From positions 868,001 to 932,000 of the forward strand of contig NZ_LGLW01000001.1 of NCBI RefSeq assembly GCF_013620795.1: 64,000 nucleotides of DNA, in the 5' to 3' direction. The translations under genes were made by a program, and so were the position numbers. Of the stretch, positions 63,739 through 64,000 are shown one piece after another. Source of the DNA: Pseudomonas sp. Q2-TVG4-2. Its GTDB lineage: Bacteria; Pseudomonadota; Gammaproteobacteria; Pseudomonadales; Pseudomonadaceae. Position 1 is the stretch's first letter. Each line of letters starts with the position of its first letter. Under the pieces are notes generated by a model. The model was not told the DNA's origin. It searched no databases and was given only the letters and a program-made list of their open reading frames with translations.

Positions 63739-64000
63739 TCAACCGACCTGGGCGGGTAAGGTCACGTCCAGCACCGTGCAGCCGGGAGCCGAGGCCAGGC
63801 TAAAACGCCCGCCGAAGTGCTCGACTCGCTCGCGAATATTACGCAGACCGATGCCACCCTTGATGTTGTCGAGCCGACGTGGATTGAAACCGATGCCATC
63901 GTCGAGAACGCGCAACCGGACCGCCGCGTCGTCGCCATTCAACGTGATGTGCACCGAACGAGCCGCGGCATGCCGCTCGATATTGGTCAGGGCTTCCTGC
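63739..64000 (-). CDS. Sensor histidine kinase, NarX/DegS type (partial, cut by window edge)
   Basis: Only the C-terminal ATPase part is in the window (about 87 residues): N-box QEALTNIERHAAARSVHI, then LRVLDDGIGFNP and GGIGLRNIRERVEHFGGRF, ending TVLDVTLPAQVG. These are HATPase motifs of HisKA_3 kinases. It forms a pair with the NarL-type regulator at 63063. Confidence 0.88.
   Translation of the reverse strand, partial: QEALTNIERHAAARSVHITLNGDDAAVRLRVLDDGIGFNPRRLDNIKGGIGLRNIRERVEHFGGRFSLASAPGCTVLDVTLPAQVG

Overview
The window is about 64 kb of high-GC gammaproteobacterial chromosome. Gene content and order point to Pseudomonas, most likely the Stutzerimonas (P. stutzeri) group. The run thiO, type IV minor pilins, ispH, fkpB, lspA, ileS, ribF, murJ, rpsT, creA, proB, obgE, rpmA, rplU, ispB, small iron-linked gene, fklB, yqhA, Lon-like protease, mscL, radA, mapZ follows the P. 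aeruginosa PA4548-PA4614 backbone as I remember it. No phage, integrase, transposase, CRISPR array, rRNA or tRNA was seen.

Left part (1-30 kb, accessory and stress genes): a Pho-box-preceded phosphonate importer (phnC, phnD, phnE, the last cut by the left edge); a DUF192 protein; an Fpg/Nei glycosylase; a lone PilU-like ATPase; a pseudouridine synthase; a DUF899 protein; then a tightly packed cluster (7749-13945) of a TPP enzyme, an enolase-superfamily dehydratase, an internally duplicated membrane protein and a two-subunit GMC dehydrogenase. Next is a metal-sensing block (13959-17465) of three PepSY proteins, a CusF-like protein and a BqsR/BqsS-like two-component system. A WYL regulator, a 0.7 kb inverted-repeat element, sbcD-sbcC, a decayed cytochrome b561, a PhyH-type dioxygenase, a sigma-54-preceded cyanase and the katB-ankB pair follow.

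Middle (30-43 kb): a PhnA-type protein, speA, a SUI1-type factor, thiO, and the type IV pilus priming cluster fimU-pilV-pilW-pilX-pilY1-pilE with a divergent second FimT-like pseudopilin. The pilus cluster reads visibly lower in GC than its surroundings.

Right part (41-64 kb): housekeeping genes for isoprenoid precursors, lipoprotein processing, tRNA charging, flavin synthesis, lipid II flipping, ribosomal proteins, proline synthesis and ribosome assembly; then a Fur-box-preceded small protein, peptidyl-prolyl isomerases, a Lon-like protease, mscL, radA, the c-di-GMP adaptor mapZ, a methyltransferase and a NarL-type two-component system cut by the right edge.

The most promising less-described items are the cytoplasmic-looking GMC dehydrogenase that keeps an iron-sulfur ligand motif but has no cytochrome partner, its duplicated membrane protein, the BqsRS-like block with a candidate operator, two unannotated small ORFs, and a group of DnaA-box sequences around 56.2-56.8 kb.
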